This document shows positions 1-8,267 of a DNA stretch of 53,239 bases, piece by piece; position 1 is the first letter of the stretch; each line of letters starts with the position of its first letter. This DNA is from Catenibacterium sp. co_0103 (GTDB taxonomy: Bacteria; Bacillota_I; Bacilli_A; Erysipelotrichales; Coprobacillaceae): positions 1 through 53,239 of the forward strand of contig NZ_RCYB01000008.1 in the NCBI RefSeq assembly GCF_004168205.1, in the 5' to 3' direction. The translations under genes and the position numbers were made by a program. Under the pieces are notes generated by a model. It was given only the letters and a program-made list of their open reading frames with translations, ran no database searches and had not been told where the DNA came from.

Positions 1-10
1 GGAGCCACAG

Positions 11-93
11 TGTGACCCCCACAGATTTAAAGGTGCTGTTTCCAAGACCCCCAAATATTTAGAGCGAAGGTCTGACCTCCACAAAAATTAAAG
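11..93. repeat. Three imperfect copies of a ~20-bp motif
   Basis: The motif GACCCCC followed by an A/T-rich stretch ending in TTTA or TTAAAG appears at about 14-33, 46-64 and 74-93 (third copy GACCTCC), spaced 28-32 bp apart. The spacers are not conserved and the repeats are degenerate, so this is not a CRISPR array. It lies outside the terminator of the first gene, at the window edge. It could be a remnant of a dispersed repeat; its function is unknown. Confidence 0.35.
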
Positions 94-97
94 ACCC

Positions 98-131
98 AAA
101 AAAATAGGTTCTCACGCGAGAACCTATTTTT
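98..131 (-). terminator. Intrinsic terminator of the yicG-like gene
   Basis: A perfect 10-bp stem, ATAGGTTCTC with GAGAACCTAT, has a 4-nt loop and is followed on the minus strand by a run of T. The stop codon of the gene lies inside the stem. Confidence 0.85.
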
Positions 132-777
132 GTTTGTCTTCATAGTATTCAATTGTTGGTAAATCCCATCGATAATGGGCTGCCAGTACTCTGATAAGTA
201 CAACTATAATAAAGCCTAATATAACTGCAGTATTCGTTTCCCAATACTTTATAAATAAACATGTAATGATGGAACCAACGATGGAAGCAGATGCATAGAT
301 CTGTTTCACACATACCTGCGGTAATTCATTTGCAAGAACATCACGGATAATACCTCCACCTACACCTGTCATCACACCAAGGAAGGCAGGAAGAAATATT
401 CCTGTATGAACTGCCATACCTGCATTCACTCCGTCCATTGTGAATGCAGCAAGACCTAAAGTGTCAAAGATAAATAATAATTGAGTTGTTAGAGATTCAA
501 TACTCTTTCTAGTTGTTTTCTTATGAAAATATAATATTAAAATTGTCAAGTTGGCAGTCACTAATGCAATGATTACAAAGATTGGATTTCTAAACATAAC
601 AGGGGGAGTGACACCAATCAGTACATCTCTGACCATCCCTCCACCAACTGCTGTACAGAGTGCAAGAATATTTATACCAAACAAATCCATCTTTTTCTTA
701 CTTGCAACCATAACACCAGAAATTGCGAAAGCAATCGTGCCAATAATATCCATGACTAAATTAAATGTTGCATTCAT
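124..777 (-). CDS. TRIC/YicG-type (UPF0126) membrane protein
   Basis: This 217-residue protein of about seven membrane segments contains two homologous halves, each with a glycine-rich signature: GGGMVRDVL near residue 46 and GGGIIRDVL near residue 141. This is the UPF0126 family, related to trimeric intracellular cation channels; some bacterial members have been linked to glycine transport. The start has a modest SD (GGAG) and lies just past the rpsD terminator, so it probably depends on read-through or on a weak own promoter. The family is clear; the substrate cannot be read from the sequence. Confidence 0.85.
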   Translation of the reverse strand: MNATFNLVMDIIGTIAFAISGVMVASKKKMDLFGINILALCTAVGGGMVRDVLIGVTPPVMFRNPIFVIIALVTANLTILILYFHKKTTRKSIESLTTQLLFIFDTLGLAAFTMDGVNAGMAVHTGIFLPAFLGVMTGVGGGIIRDVLANELPQVCVKQIYASASIVGSIITCLFIKYWETNTAVILGFIIVVLIRVLAAHYRWDLPTIEYYEDKQK

Positions 778-787
778 ACATACTCCA

Positions 788-812
788 ATAAAAAAGCAGC
801 CCTAAGGCTGCT
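788..812 (-). terminator. Intrinsic terminator of rpsD
   Basis: Stem AGCAGCC with GGCTGCT, loop of 4 nt, followed on the minus strand by six T. It separates rpsD from the downstream membrane protein gene. Confidence 0.85.
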
Positions 813-819
813 AATAGAA

Positions 820-1425
820 TTAACCAAGTCTGTTATAGTATTCGACGATTAGCTGTTCGTTGATTTCCTGATTTAATTCAGATCTTTCAGGAAGTCTAGT
901 GAATTTACCAGTTCTCTTTTCAGCATCTACTTCAACGAAGCCAGGAACATGAGTCTGAGCTTCTAAAGCTGTCTTGATAACATCTAACTGCTGAGATCTT
1001 TCCTTAACAGTAATAACGTCACCAGGATTTACTCTACATGAAGGGATATCAGTCTTGATACCGTTTAATAAAATATGACCATGGTTTACTAACTGTCTAG
1101 CTGCTCTACGAGTAGTTGCAAATCCCATTCTATAAACTACGTTGTCTAATCTTGATTCAAGTAAGAATAAGAAGTTTGAACCAGTTACACCTTCCATCTT
1201 AGAAGCGCGGTCGAAAGTGTTGTGGAACTGCTTTTCGTTAATACCATACATATGTCTTACTTTCTGCTTTTCTGCTAACTGAAGACCATATTCAGTGCTC
1301 TTGTGTCTCTTCTGACCATGCTGACCTGGAGCATAAGGTCTCTTGTTTAATTCTTTTCCGTTTTCCAATACTGAGAAACCAAGTCTTCTAGACTTTTTCC
1401 AGATTGGGCCTGTATAACGTGCCAT
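820..1425 (-). CDS. rpsD: 30S ribosomal protein S4
   Basis: Ribosomal protein S4, a primary 16S rRNA-binding assembly protein of the small subunit. The 201 residues are the usual Bacillota length. The N-terminus MARYTGP matches the family, and the S4 RNA-binding domain is seen at about residues 90-155 ([20 protein letters not shown]). A strong SD (AAGGAGG) sits 8 nt before the ATG. The gene is monocistronic, away from the large ribosomal operons as in Bacillus, with its own promoter, a long leader and a terminator, which fits autoregulation by S4. Confidence 0.97.
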   Translation of the reverse strand: MARYTGPIWKKSRRLGFSVLENGKELNKRPYAPGQHGQKRHKSTEYGLQLAEKQKVRHMYGINEKQFHNTFDRASKMEGVTGSNFLFLLESRLDNVVYRMGFATTRRAARQLVNHGHILLNGIKTDIPSCRVNPGDVITVKERSQQLDVIKTALEAQTHVPGFVEVDAEKRTGKFTRLPERSELNQEINEQLIVEYYNRLG

Positions 1426-1590
1426 TGACGTTACCTCCTTATTGTTTTATTTGCATAAAACAATAACAATTCATAACTCACCCTGCGTATGTTCTTATTA
1501 AGCATTTCTCTTGCGGTAAGATACTTTGCATCCCTAAGTCAAGAACGTAGCTGCACGACTGTTATGTACCGCTATTCATTTTATTGCGAG
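1426..1590 (-). promoter_or_regulatory. Probable rpsD leader (S4 autoregulatory RNA)
   Basis: About 160 nt of untranslated leader lie between the promoter and rpsD. On the minus strand GTTCTT near the 5' side and AAGAAC near the 3' side can pair and enclose a smaller stem-loop with the segment CTTACCGCAAGAG. In Bacillota rpsD carries an S4-binding leader for feedback control. Position and length fit, but I did not align it to the Rfam model, so the assignment is inferred. Confidence 0.6.
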
Positions 1591-1594
1591 TTTG

Positions 1595-1623
1595 ATTATA
1601 CTGAATAAAGTAGTGAAAGTCAA
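1595..1623 (-). promoter_or_regulatory. rpsD promoter
   Basis: On the minus strand TTGACT and TATAAT are separated by exactly 17 nt, a near-consensus sigma-A promoter pointing into the rpsD leader. Confidence 0.85.
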
Positions 1624-1634
1624 ATAAAAGTTGA

Positions 1635-2153
1635 TTAAAACAACATAAATTTCTTCGATTCTGCTTCATATACAGATTGAGTATGAGAATTAAAGAGAAC
1701 CCATTCTACCAAATCAAAATCATTAGTATGTTCTTTTAAGAATTGAGATACTGTCTCGAGTGCAATATGCGCCGCTTTTTCAACCGGGAAATGATAGACA
1801 CCAGTAGAAATAGAAGAGAAGGCAATCTTTCTAATACCATACTCCATTGCAAGCTTCATCGAATTATAATAACAATTAGCCAGTAATTCTTCTTCATTAT
1901 GATTTCCACCATACCATATTGGTCCCACAGTATGAATCACATAATCACAAGGAAGATTATATGCTTTTGTGACTTTAGCTTCTCCTGTCTCACATCCATG
2001 AAGTGTCCTACATTCTTTAAGTAGTTCACCTCCAGCAGCCTTGTGGATTGCGCCATCTACGCCTCCACCACCTAAAAGAAGATTATTCGCTGCATTCACA
2101 ATAGCCTCTACATCTGTTACTTTTGTGATATCACCTAGAATTGTTTTAATCAT
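1635..2153 (-). CDS. Macrodomain protein (ADP-ribose/O-acetyl-ADP-ribose hydrolase type)
   Basis: A single-domain macrodomain protein of 172 residues. Signatures are [18 protein letters not shown] near residue 22, the phosphate-binding loop [11 protein letters not shown] near residue 115, and the HTVGPIW strand near residue 75. This arrangement is typical of the MacroD/YmdB type, which binds ADP-ribose and removes ADP-ribosyl or O-acetyl groups in the cytosol. The start overlaps the stop of the preceding small ORF in ATGATTAA, suggesting translational coupling. The exact substrate is not determined by the sequence. Confidence 0.9.
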   Translation of the reverse strand: MIKTILGDITKVTDVEAIVNAANNLLLGGGGVDGAIHKAAGGELLKECRTLHGCETGEAKVTKAYNLPCDYVIHTVGPIWYGGNHNEEELLANCYYNSMKLAMEYGIRKIAFSSISTGVYHFPVEKAAHIALETVSQFLKEHTNDFDLVEWVLFNSHTQSVYEAESKKFMLF

Positions 2154-2373
2154 ATGTTACCTCTTTCTGCAAGCTTCTAGCATAAAAAATGGCCAGGGTA
2201 GCCTGCTTGATAATAAAATCAGAATCAGCTGGAATCCTAGTCTCAGATAATACTTCATCTGATTCCTTTAAAACAGCATATAAACTATAAGTTTTCTTAT
2301 GGATATTCAGTTCAATATCAATTATACCACTACAAAAAAAGAATATCGGAATAATATCGATATTCTTATACAT
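2146..2373 (-). CDS. Small hypothetical protein coupled to the macrodomain gene
   Basis: A 75-codon frame whose stop overlaps the macrodomain start by 8 nt. The C-terminal 55 residues look like a real small alpha/beta protein (for example [20 protein letters not shown]). The first 15 codons, however, coincide with the intrinsic terminator of the MATE gene, the ATG has no SD and it overlaps the MATE gene end. Either translation starts at an unusual codon further in, or this is the 3' remnant of a longer gene. I do not recognise the family. Confidence 0.45.
   Translation of the reverse strand: MYKNIDIIPIFFFCSGIIDIELNIHKKTYSLYAVLKESDEVLSETRIPADSDFIIKQATLAIFYARSLQKEVTYD
2332..2367 (-). terminator. 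Intrinsic terminator of the MATE gene
   Basis: Perfect 10-bp stem AAGAATATCG with CGATATTCTT, 9-nt loop, then seven T on the minus strand, directly at the stop codon of the transporter gene. Confidence 0.85.
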
Positions 2374-3700
2374 GATCTAACCAATGTACACGGAAGTAAT
2401 AAATAAGTAAACCAATCATACAGATCACCCATGTAACTGGCCATCCTGCAAATACAATACCAATGTTATGAGTTAAAGGTACTGCAATCGCAAGATAAAT
2501 CTGTCTTAAAAAGACAAAAGTACCTACCATGAAATACATAGGAATATTAGATAAACCAACACCTCTTAATGCACCAGATATAATCTGTATGACAGGTAAT
2601 GTAAGATAACCTGCTGCGAATATTCGAGCCATTAAATAACCATATTTAATCACTTCAGGATCGCTAGAGAAGATACCTACCAATTGTTCTCCAAATATAT
2701 AAATAATAAGCACTCCAATAGTTGTTACTCCAAAAGTCATTGCCATTGTCGTACGAAGACCTTTCTTAACACGATCTATGGCATGCGCACCAATGTTCTG
2801 TCCAGTAAATGTCGTAATAGCCATCGCAAAACTTTGAATTGGCAGCTGTAGGAATCCATCAATTTTAACATAAGAAGTATAGCCAGCCACTGCATTGGCT
2901 CCAAAAGTATTGATATAAGACTGAACGATTACATTACTAAAAGATACAATGGATTGTTGCAAGGCAGTAGGAATACCTATTTCAATAATCTTTTTTAAAA
3001 TAGGCATATCGATAGAAATATCTTTAAACTCTACTTTATAGATTTCTTTAGAGAATACTAATTTGATCATAACAAGTAATGCACTGATTCCCTGGGCAAT
3101 AAAAGTAGCCCATCCAGCCCCAGCAACACCCATATGAAAATATAATACAAAAACAAAGTCTAAGATAATATTAATAATAGATGCAACAATTAAATAGTAT
3201 AAAGGAGTTTTAGAATCACCTACAGCACGTAATATACCAGATCCCATATTATAAATACATACAAAAGAAATACCACCAAAATAAATACGTAAATATAAAG
3301 AAGCGGGAGCCATGACTGAACCAGGAGAACCAATAAGAATTAAAATCTGTTTTGATAATCCAATCCCTAGAATAGTGAATAATACACATAAAATAAGAGT
3401 TAAGGCAATTGAAGTATGAATTGCTTTTTTCATCTTATTTAAGTGATTGCCACCAAAATATTGGGCAATGACTACTCCAGCACCTGTCGCAAGACCAGTA
3501 AAGAAACCAACAAGAGTGTTAATGATTGGTGTAGACTGCCCAACTGCTGCAAGGGCACCTGAACTTACAAAGTTCCCTACAACATAGGAGTCTACAGTAT
3601 TATAGAGCTGTTGAAATAAATTCCCCACTAACATTGGAATAGAAAACCAGAGGATGGCTTTCCATATCTTTCCATTAATTAAATCTGTACTTTCATTCAT
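2366..3700 (-). CDS. MATE family efflux transporter
   Basis: A 444-residue integral membrane protein with about 12 hydrophobic segments in two six-helix halves, the usual MATE architecture. The N-terminal region WFSIPMLVGNLFQQLYNTVD and the internal VGNFVSSGALAAVGQS segment match the DinF/NorM-like branch of multidrug and toxin exporters, which use a Na+ or H+ gradient. The SD (GGAGGGT) is good. The gene is divergent from ezrA and ends in its own terminator. The substrate is unknown. Confidence 0.92.
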   Translation of the reverse strand: MNESTDLINGKIWKAILWFSIPMLVGNLFQQLYNTVDSYVVGNFVSSGALAAVGQSTPIINTLVGFFTGLATGAGVVIAQYFGGNHLNKMKKAIHTSIALTLILCVLFTILGIGLSKQILILIGSPGSVMAPASLYLRIYFGGISFVCIYNMGSGILRAVGDSKTPLYYLIVASIINIILDFVFVLYFHMGVAGAGWATFIAQGISALLVMIKLVFSKEIYKVEFKDISIDMPILKKIIEIGIPTALQQSIVSFSNVIVQSYINTFGANAVAGYTSYVKIDGFLQLPIQSFAMAITTFTGQNIGAHAIDRVKKGLRTTMAMTFGVTTIGVLIIYIFGEQLVGIFSSDPEVIKYGYLMARIFAAGYLTLPVIQIISGALRGVGLSNIPMYFMVGTFVFLRQIYLAIAVPLTHNIGIVFAGWPVTWVICMIGLLIYYFRVHWLDHV

Positions 3701-3872
3701 TTTTTACCCTCCCTAAACAATACAATCATATTCCTATTTTTAGGAAAGAGTAAATATTTTCACAAAAAGAAATATACATATGTGTATTTTTTAATAGTGT
3801 TTCACGATTCCATAATGAAATGACTTGGAAAATATGATAAAATTATATCGATATGTAAGAGAGGGATGTTTT

Positions 3873-5615
3873 ATGGATTATATGAAGAATTTTATAGAAT
3901 ATGTAGGAGTAAGAAACTTAATAATATTTGGAACTATTCTTGTTGCTTTGATTATTTTTATGATCGTATATCATTCGATTAAATTAAAGATATATCGTCA
4001 GGAAATATTGGACTTACAAAACCAGATCAATGGAATTAAAACACTACCATTACAATATAGATTAGGTCGTGTACAGTCTATTGCGAAAAATATGCCAGAA
4101 GTGGCTGAAGAATATGAACAATTCACAAAAGATTTTGAAAAGATTACTGAATTCCAGAAGAATGAATTAGGTGTTCTTGTGAATGAAGTGGATGAATCTT
4201 TATTTTATGGAAAAACCCATGGCATAAAGAAGAAGTTTGCGTTGATTCATGAAATGACACAGCGTTATGATCATGACGCTAAAGACCTTCTTACGCGTAT
4301 TGAGAAGGTGACAGAAATAGAAAACATCCAGCGTGTAGAAATCATTAGAGTAAAAGGAAAATACCGTGAGGTAGGCAATGAGTATGAAAAGATTCGTGTT
4401 AAAGTAGAAGAATTTGTACCACATGCTTTAGAAATGTTTAAAGAATTAGATGATGATTTTGTGAAGCTTGAAACATTGATGAATAATCAGATGTTTGCGG
4501 ATGCAAAGAATTTTACTGAAGAAATTGAAAATCGTATTGATAGTCTTCAAGAAAACTTAAAGGATCTTCCTTCTTATGTATATGTTGTATCTGACTTATT
4601 ACCAAGTAAGATTGATAAGGTGGATGAATTGATTACTTCTTTAGAAGGTGATGAATATGCACTTGAAGAAATGAATATTGCAGCACGTCGTCAGGAAGTA
4701 GATGAACAGATGGAAGAATCTATTGCCCATGTAAAGAATGTTGATATCAAGGGTGCCGCAGAAGTACTTGAACCGTTAACTGGATTAATTGAAGAATTAG
4801 TGATTGATTTAGGTAAAGAACTTGATTCTTATAAGCGGTTCAAGGAAAAATGGAGAGAAAGTTATAATGAACTTCAGAGATTGACAGATGTTTATCAAAA
4901 TACAATGAAAGAATATCATCGTTTGATTACTGAATTTGTGATTGATGAAGAAGAAGTTGTAATCAGCAAGAAGTATGAAGAATTTAAACAGATTCAAAAG
5001 TATGCCAATGATTTAATTGAACAGATGGAATCTGGACATTTCGCTTATGCAAATATGTTGGAACATGTAGAAAATCTATATGATCGAATGATGCAGCATG
5101 ATACATATCTAGAAGAATTTGAAAAGCAGAAAGAAGATATTGATACTAAGAATCAGAAAACAGAAGAACTCTTAGAAAATATCAATATTGTCTTATTAGA
5201 AATTAAGTCAGAAATCAAGAATGAACATCTTCCTTTAGTAAATGATTCTTATCGTGATTATATTGCGGATTCTTATAATAAAGTAGAAGAAATTAAACAT
5301 TTTAAAGCCCATAAACCAGTTGTATTGAATGAACTATGTGCCAAGGTAGAAGGGGCAAGAGATGTGATTTATAAGCTTTATGATAATGTACATAATATGA
5401 TAGTAACTGCAGGTATGGTTGAAGATGCGATTGTTTATGCGAACCGTTATCGTTCAATGTTCTTAGAAGTGAATACAGAACTTACAAAGGCTGAAGTCTT
5501 ATTTAGAAATGGTGAATATCGTAATGCATTACAAGTTGCAGTAGATATTCTAGAAAGACTTGAACCAGGAAAATATGAAGAGCTTATTAAAAGGAAAGAA
5601 ATTAAGTCCGCTTAG
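3873..5615 (+). CDS. ezrA: Septation ring formation regulator EzrA
   Basis: EzrA is a membrane-anchored negative regulator of FtsZ ring assembly that sits at the division site in Gram-positive bacteria. The 580 residues match the family length of about 570. There is one N-terminal transmembrane helix (about residues 16-36, LIIFGTILVALIIFMIVYHS), followed by long charged helical coiled-coil repeats with almost no hydrophobic segments. I chose the ATG at 3873 because GAGAGGG lies 7-8 nt upstream; an ATG 48 nt earlier has no SD. A cysteine desulfurase gene follows ezrA, as in Bacillus. Confidence 0.93.
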   Translation: MDYMKNFIEYVGVRNLIIFGTILVALIIFMIVYHSIKLKIYRQEILDLQNQINGIKTLPLQYRLGRVQSIAKNMPEVAEEYEQFTKDFEKITEFQKNELGVLVNEVDESLFYGKTHGIKKKFALIHEMTQRYDHDAKDLLTRIEKVTEIENIQRVEIIRVKGKYREVGNEYEKIRVKVEEFVPHALEMFKELDDDFVKLETLMNNQMFADAKNFTEEIENRIDSLQENLKDLPSYVYVVSDLLPSKIDKVDELITSLEGDEYALEEMNIAARRQEVDEQMEESIAHVKNVDIKGAAEVLEPLTGLIEELVIDLGKELDSYKRFKEKWRESYNELQRLTDVYQNTMKEYHRLITEFVIDEEEVVISKKYEEFKQIQKYANDLIEQMESGHFAYANMLEHVENLYDRMMQHDTYLEEFEKQKEDIDTKNQKTEELLENINIVLLEIKSEIKNEHLPLVNDSYRDYIADSYNKVEEIKHFKAHKPVVLNELCAKVEGARDVIYKLYDNVHNMIVTAGMVEDAIVYANRYRSMFLEVNTELTKAEVLFRNGEYRNALQVAVDILERLEPGKYEELIKRKEIKSA

Positions 5616-5629
5616 GGTGGACTTTTTTC
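5604..5629 (+). terminator. Intrinsic terminator of ezrA
   Basis: Stem AAGTCCGC with GTGGACTT and a run of six T. The stem begins within the last codons, before the stop. Confidence 0.8.
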
Positions 5630-5664
5630 TTTTATCTCGTTATTATTTAAAGCGAGGTGATTAG

Positions 5665-6801
5665 ATGATTTATCTAGACTATGTAGCTACGACACCTCTT
5701 GATGAGGAAATACGCTCTACATATACAAAACTTTTAACAACTTATTTTGCGAATTCTGATTCTACATATGCACCAGGTTACGAAGTAAGTCGCTTAATTG
5801 AGCAATCAAGAGCTCATATTGCGAAATTACTTCATGTCTCTCCTGATGAACTGATCTTTACATCATGTGCATCAGAATCCAACAATACAGCAATTAAAGG
5901 AACAGCTTTCCAATATATGAATAGAGGAGAGCATATTATTACAACAGCTTTTGAACATTCAAGTGTTGCCAATACATTTAAACAATTAGAGGAAGTGTTT
6001 GGCTTTGATGTAGATTATGTGTCTATTGATTCAAAGGGACATCTTGATTTAAAAGAATTAGAATCTTTAATAAGAGAAGATACAATTCTTGTTTCTACAA
6101 TGTATGTGAATAATGAAGTAGGAACAATTAATCCTATTCATAAAATTGCATCTATTGTACATAAAAAGAATCCTAAGACTAAATATCATGTAGATATGGT
6201 ACAGGCTTTAGGTAAGCTTCCCATTACATTAGATGATATAGATTTAGCTACTTTCTCAGCTCATAAGGTATTTGGCTTAAAGGGAAGTGGATTACTCTAT
6301 AAGAAGCGTACTGCAAGCATTGTGCCTCTTATTAATGGTGGTCAGCAGGAAAATGGCTTAAGAGGTGGTACAAGTAATGCATGCGTGGATATTGTACTCG
6401 CAAAGACAATGCGTAAAGCTATTGAATCACAAAAGAATCATTATGATTATGTAAAGTCACTGAATGACTATTTACGTGTACAATTAAGTGCGATGGACAA
6501 TGTAGTGATTAACTCACCAGAGGATGCAAGTCCATTTATTTTAAACATTTCATGTCCACACTATAAACCAGAAGTTATTGTGCATGATTTAGAAACAAAA
6601 GGAATCTATATTTCTACTAAGAGCGCATGTTCAAGTAAAAAAGTAGAAATCTCTCATACCCTTGCTGCTATGCATTTAGATCCCCGTATTGGTACAAGTG
6701 CACTTAGACTCTCATTTTCACATCTCACTACAAAAGAGGAATTAGATACATTCCTAGATGCTTTAAAAGATACATTAAACAGAATTAAGAAACAGAGGTA
6801 A
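5665..6801 (+). CDS. Cysteine desulfurase (NifS/IscS type), ThiI partner
   Basis: A PLP-dependent class V aminotransferase-fold enzyme that takes sulfur from cysteine as a persulfide, here most likely for ThiI, whose gene starts 4 nt downstream (compare Bacillus NifZ-ThiI). The PLP lysine is in FSAHKVFG near residue 202 and the mobile catalytic cysteine in KSACSS near residue 321. The 378 residues are normal. The usually conserved N-terminal YLDNAATTP reads YLDYVATTP here, a mild oddity. SD GAGGTGA precedes the ATG. Confidence 0.93.
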   Translation: MIYLDYVATTPLDEEIRSTYTKLLTTYFANSDSTYAPGYEVSRLIEQSRAHIAKLLHVSPDELIFTSCASESNNTAIKGTAFQYMNRGEHIITTAFEHSSVANTFKQLEEVFGFDVDYVSIDSKGHLDLKELESLIREDTILVSTMYVNNEVGTINPIHKIASIVHKKNPKTKYHVDMVQALGKLPITLDDIDLATFSAHKVFGLKGSGLLYKKRTASIVPLINGGQQENGLRGGTSNACVDIVLAKTMRKAIESQKNHYDYVKSLNDYLRVQLSAMDNVVINSPEDASPFILNISCPHYKPEVIVHDLETKGIYISTKSACSSKKVEISHTLAAMHLDPRIGTSALRLSFSHLTTKEELDTFLDALKDTLNRIKKQR

Positions 6802-6805
6802 TTAG

Positions 6806-8002
6806 ATGAAACCAGATCATATTCTTGTTCGTTTTGGAGAACTTACAACTAAAGGAAAGAACCGTAAACTATTTATTAGAAAACTATTAAAGAATACAAA
6901 AGAAATACTTCATGACTATTCTGCCTTAGAATATGAATTAACATATGATCGTCTTTATATTTATTTAAATGAAGAAAATGCGGAAGAAGTGACAGATAAG
7001 TTAAAGACAATCTTTGGTATTCATAACTTCTCATTATGTTATAAGGTGGAACATGACTTAGAAAAAGCAAAAGAAGTTGTTACTTATATTATTGATCATG
7101 ATGAAGGAAATACATTTAAGATTGATACAAAAAGACATGACAAGTCATATCCTAAGACATCTATTGAGATGAATAAAGAAATTGCAGGCTATGTATTCCA
7201 TCATACAACTAAAGAATTATCTGTTGATGTACATAACCCAGATATCTTAGTGCGTGTAGAATATAGAAAAGATGCGATTTATATTATGGATAATATGATT
7301 CCAGGTGCAGGAGGCTATCCAGTAGGTATTGGTGGTAAAGCTTTATTAATGCTTTCTGGTGGTATTGATTCACCTGTGGCAGGTTATCTCACTATGAAGC
7401 GTGGTGTAGATATTGAATGTATTCATTATGCTTCTCCACCTTATACAAATGAAATGGCGAGAGAAAAGGTATTAGATCTAGTCAATGTCTTAAAAGACTA
7501 TACACATGGCTCTATTAAAGTACATATCGTGCCATTTACTGATCTTCAGTTATCTGTATATGATCATTGTGATGAATCTTATGCTATGACAGTGATGCGT
7601 CGTATGATGTATAGAATTGCGGAAGGTGTTGCAAAGAAGAATGATTGTTTGGCTATTGTAAATGGTGAAAGTATCGGACAGGTCGCATCTCAGACACTTG
7701 AATCTATGAATACAATCAATCAGGTGATTACTACTCCGGTTATTCGTCCAGTTGCATGTATGGATAAATTAGAAATCATTAAGATTGCGGAAAAGATTGG
7801 TACATATGATATCTCTATTAGACCATTTGAAGACTGCTGTACAATCTTTACACCACATAACCCAGCTACTAAACCTAAGGCTTATAAAGCAGAAGGCTAT
7901 GAAGCAGAATGGGACTTTGCATCAGAAGTACAGAAGTGTATTGATCATACAGAAACAATCATCATAAACTCTAAATATAAGAACAATGATGACTTGTTTT
8001 AA
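6806..8002 (+). CDS. thiI: tRNA uridine 4-sulfurtransferase ThiI
   Basis: ThiI adenylates U8 of tRNA and transfers persulfide sulfur to form 4-thiouridine; it may also supply sulfur for thiamine thiazole synthesis. The protein has an N-terminal ferredoxin-like and THUMP region (about 1-165) and a PP-loop ATPase domain with SGGIDSPVAGYL near residue 182. At 398 residues it is the short Gram-positive form without the C-terminal rhodanese domain of E. coli, so sulfur must come straight from the adjacent desulfurase. GAGGTAATTAG precedes the ATG. Confidence 0.95.
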   Translation: MKPDHILVRFGELTTKGKNRKLFIRKLLKNTKEILHDYSALEYELTYDRLYIYLNEENAEEVTDKLKTIFGIHNFSLCYKVEHDLEKAKEVVTYIIDHDEGNTFKIDTKRHDKSYPKTSIEMNKEIAGYVFHHTTKELSVDVHNPDILVRVEYRKDAIYIMDNMIPGAGGYPVGIGGKALLMLSGGIDSPVAGYLTMKRGVDIECIHYASPPYTNEMAREKVLDLVNVLKDYTHGSIKVHIVPFTDLQLSVYDHCDESYAMTVMRRMMYRIAEGVAKKNDCLAIVNGESIGQVASQTLESMNTINQVITTPVIRPVACMDKLEIIKIAEKIGTYDISIRPFEDCCTIFTPHNPATKPKAYKAEGYEAEWDFASEVQKCIDHTETIIINSKYKNNDDLF

Positions 8003-8029
8003 AAAAAGTAAAAAAAGTTCATAAAGTAG

Positions 8030-8058
8030 TTGACGAAGTGTCCTTAATCGTGTAATAT
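8030..8058 (+). promoter_or_regulatory. Promoter of tRNA-Lys
   Basis: TTGACG at 8030-8035 and TAATAT at 8053-8058 with a 17-nt spacer, about 27 nt before the tRNA 5' end. Confidence 0.8.
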
Positions 8059-8084
8059 ATAACTCGTCGGTTGAGGACATATCT

Positions 8085-8160
8085 CTCTCCGTAGCTCAGT
8101 TGGTAGAGCATCTGACTCTTAATCAGAGGGTCCACGGTTCGAGCCCGTGCGGGGAGACCA
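8085..8160 (+). tRNA. tRNA-Lys (anticodon CTT)
   Basis: A full 76-nt cloverleaf. The acceptor CTCTCCG pairs with CGGGGAG, the D arm contains AGCTCAGTTGGTAGAGC, the anticodon stem TCTGA/TCAGA encloses CTCTTAA (anticodon CTT, reads AAG), and the T arm is CACGG-TTCGAGC-CCGTG. The 3' CCA is encoded. It is a single tRNA with its own promoter and terminator. Confidence 0.97.
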
Positions 8161-8171
8161 TTTGTAAACAA

Positions 8172-8197
8172 TGCAGAACTTCGGTTCTGCTTTTTTA
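8172..8197 (+). terminator. Intrinsic terminator of tRNA-Lys
   Basis: Stem GCAGAAC with GTTCTGC around a TTCG tetraloop, followed by six T. Confidence 0.9.
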
Positions 8198-8226
8198 TTG
8201 TATATGATAGCATATCATTTGGGAAT

Positions 8227-8236
8227 TTGCTATAAT
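8227..8236 (+). promoter_or_regulatory. Extended -10 promoter
   Basis: TGCTATAAT, an extended -10 element with no clear -35 hexamer, lies 32 nt before the chosen start of the HAD-like gene. The upstream ATG at 8235 falls inside this -10 box, which argues against using it as the start. Confidence 0.55.
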
Positions 8237-8267
8237 GGAGGTTAGATTAGGGAAAGGGGTATTATTT

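Noticed and set aside
11..93. CRISPR array
   Set aside because: Three degenerate motifs with unequal spacing and no conserved repeat core; no cas genes in the window.
3825..3872. Longer EzrA start 16 codons upstream
   Set aside because: No SD before it, and GAGAGGG stands correctly before the ATG at 3873; the extra residues would precede the membrane helix oddly.
7785..7967. 60-codon plus-strand frame inside thiI
   Set aside because: Out-of-frame reading inside a complete ThiI; no SD and no family resemblance.
8019..8213. Minus-strand frame across tRNA-Lys
   Set aside because: It reads through the tRNA cloverleaf; such frames over tRNA genes are artefacts.
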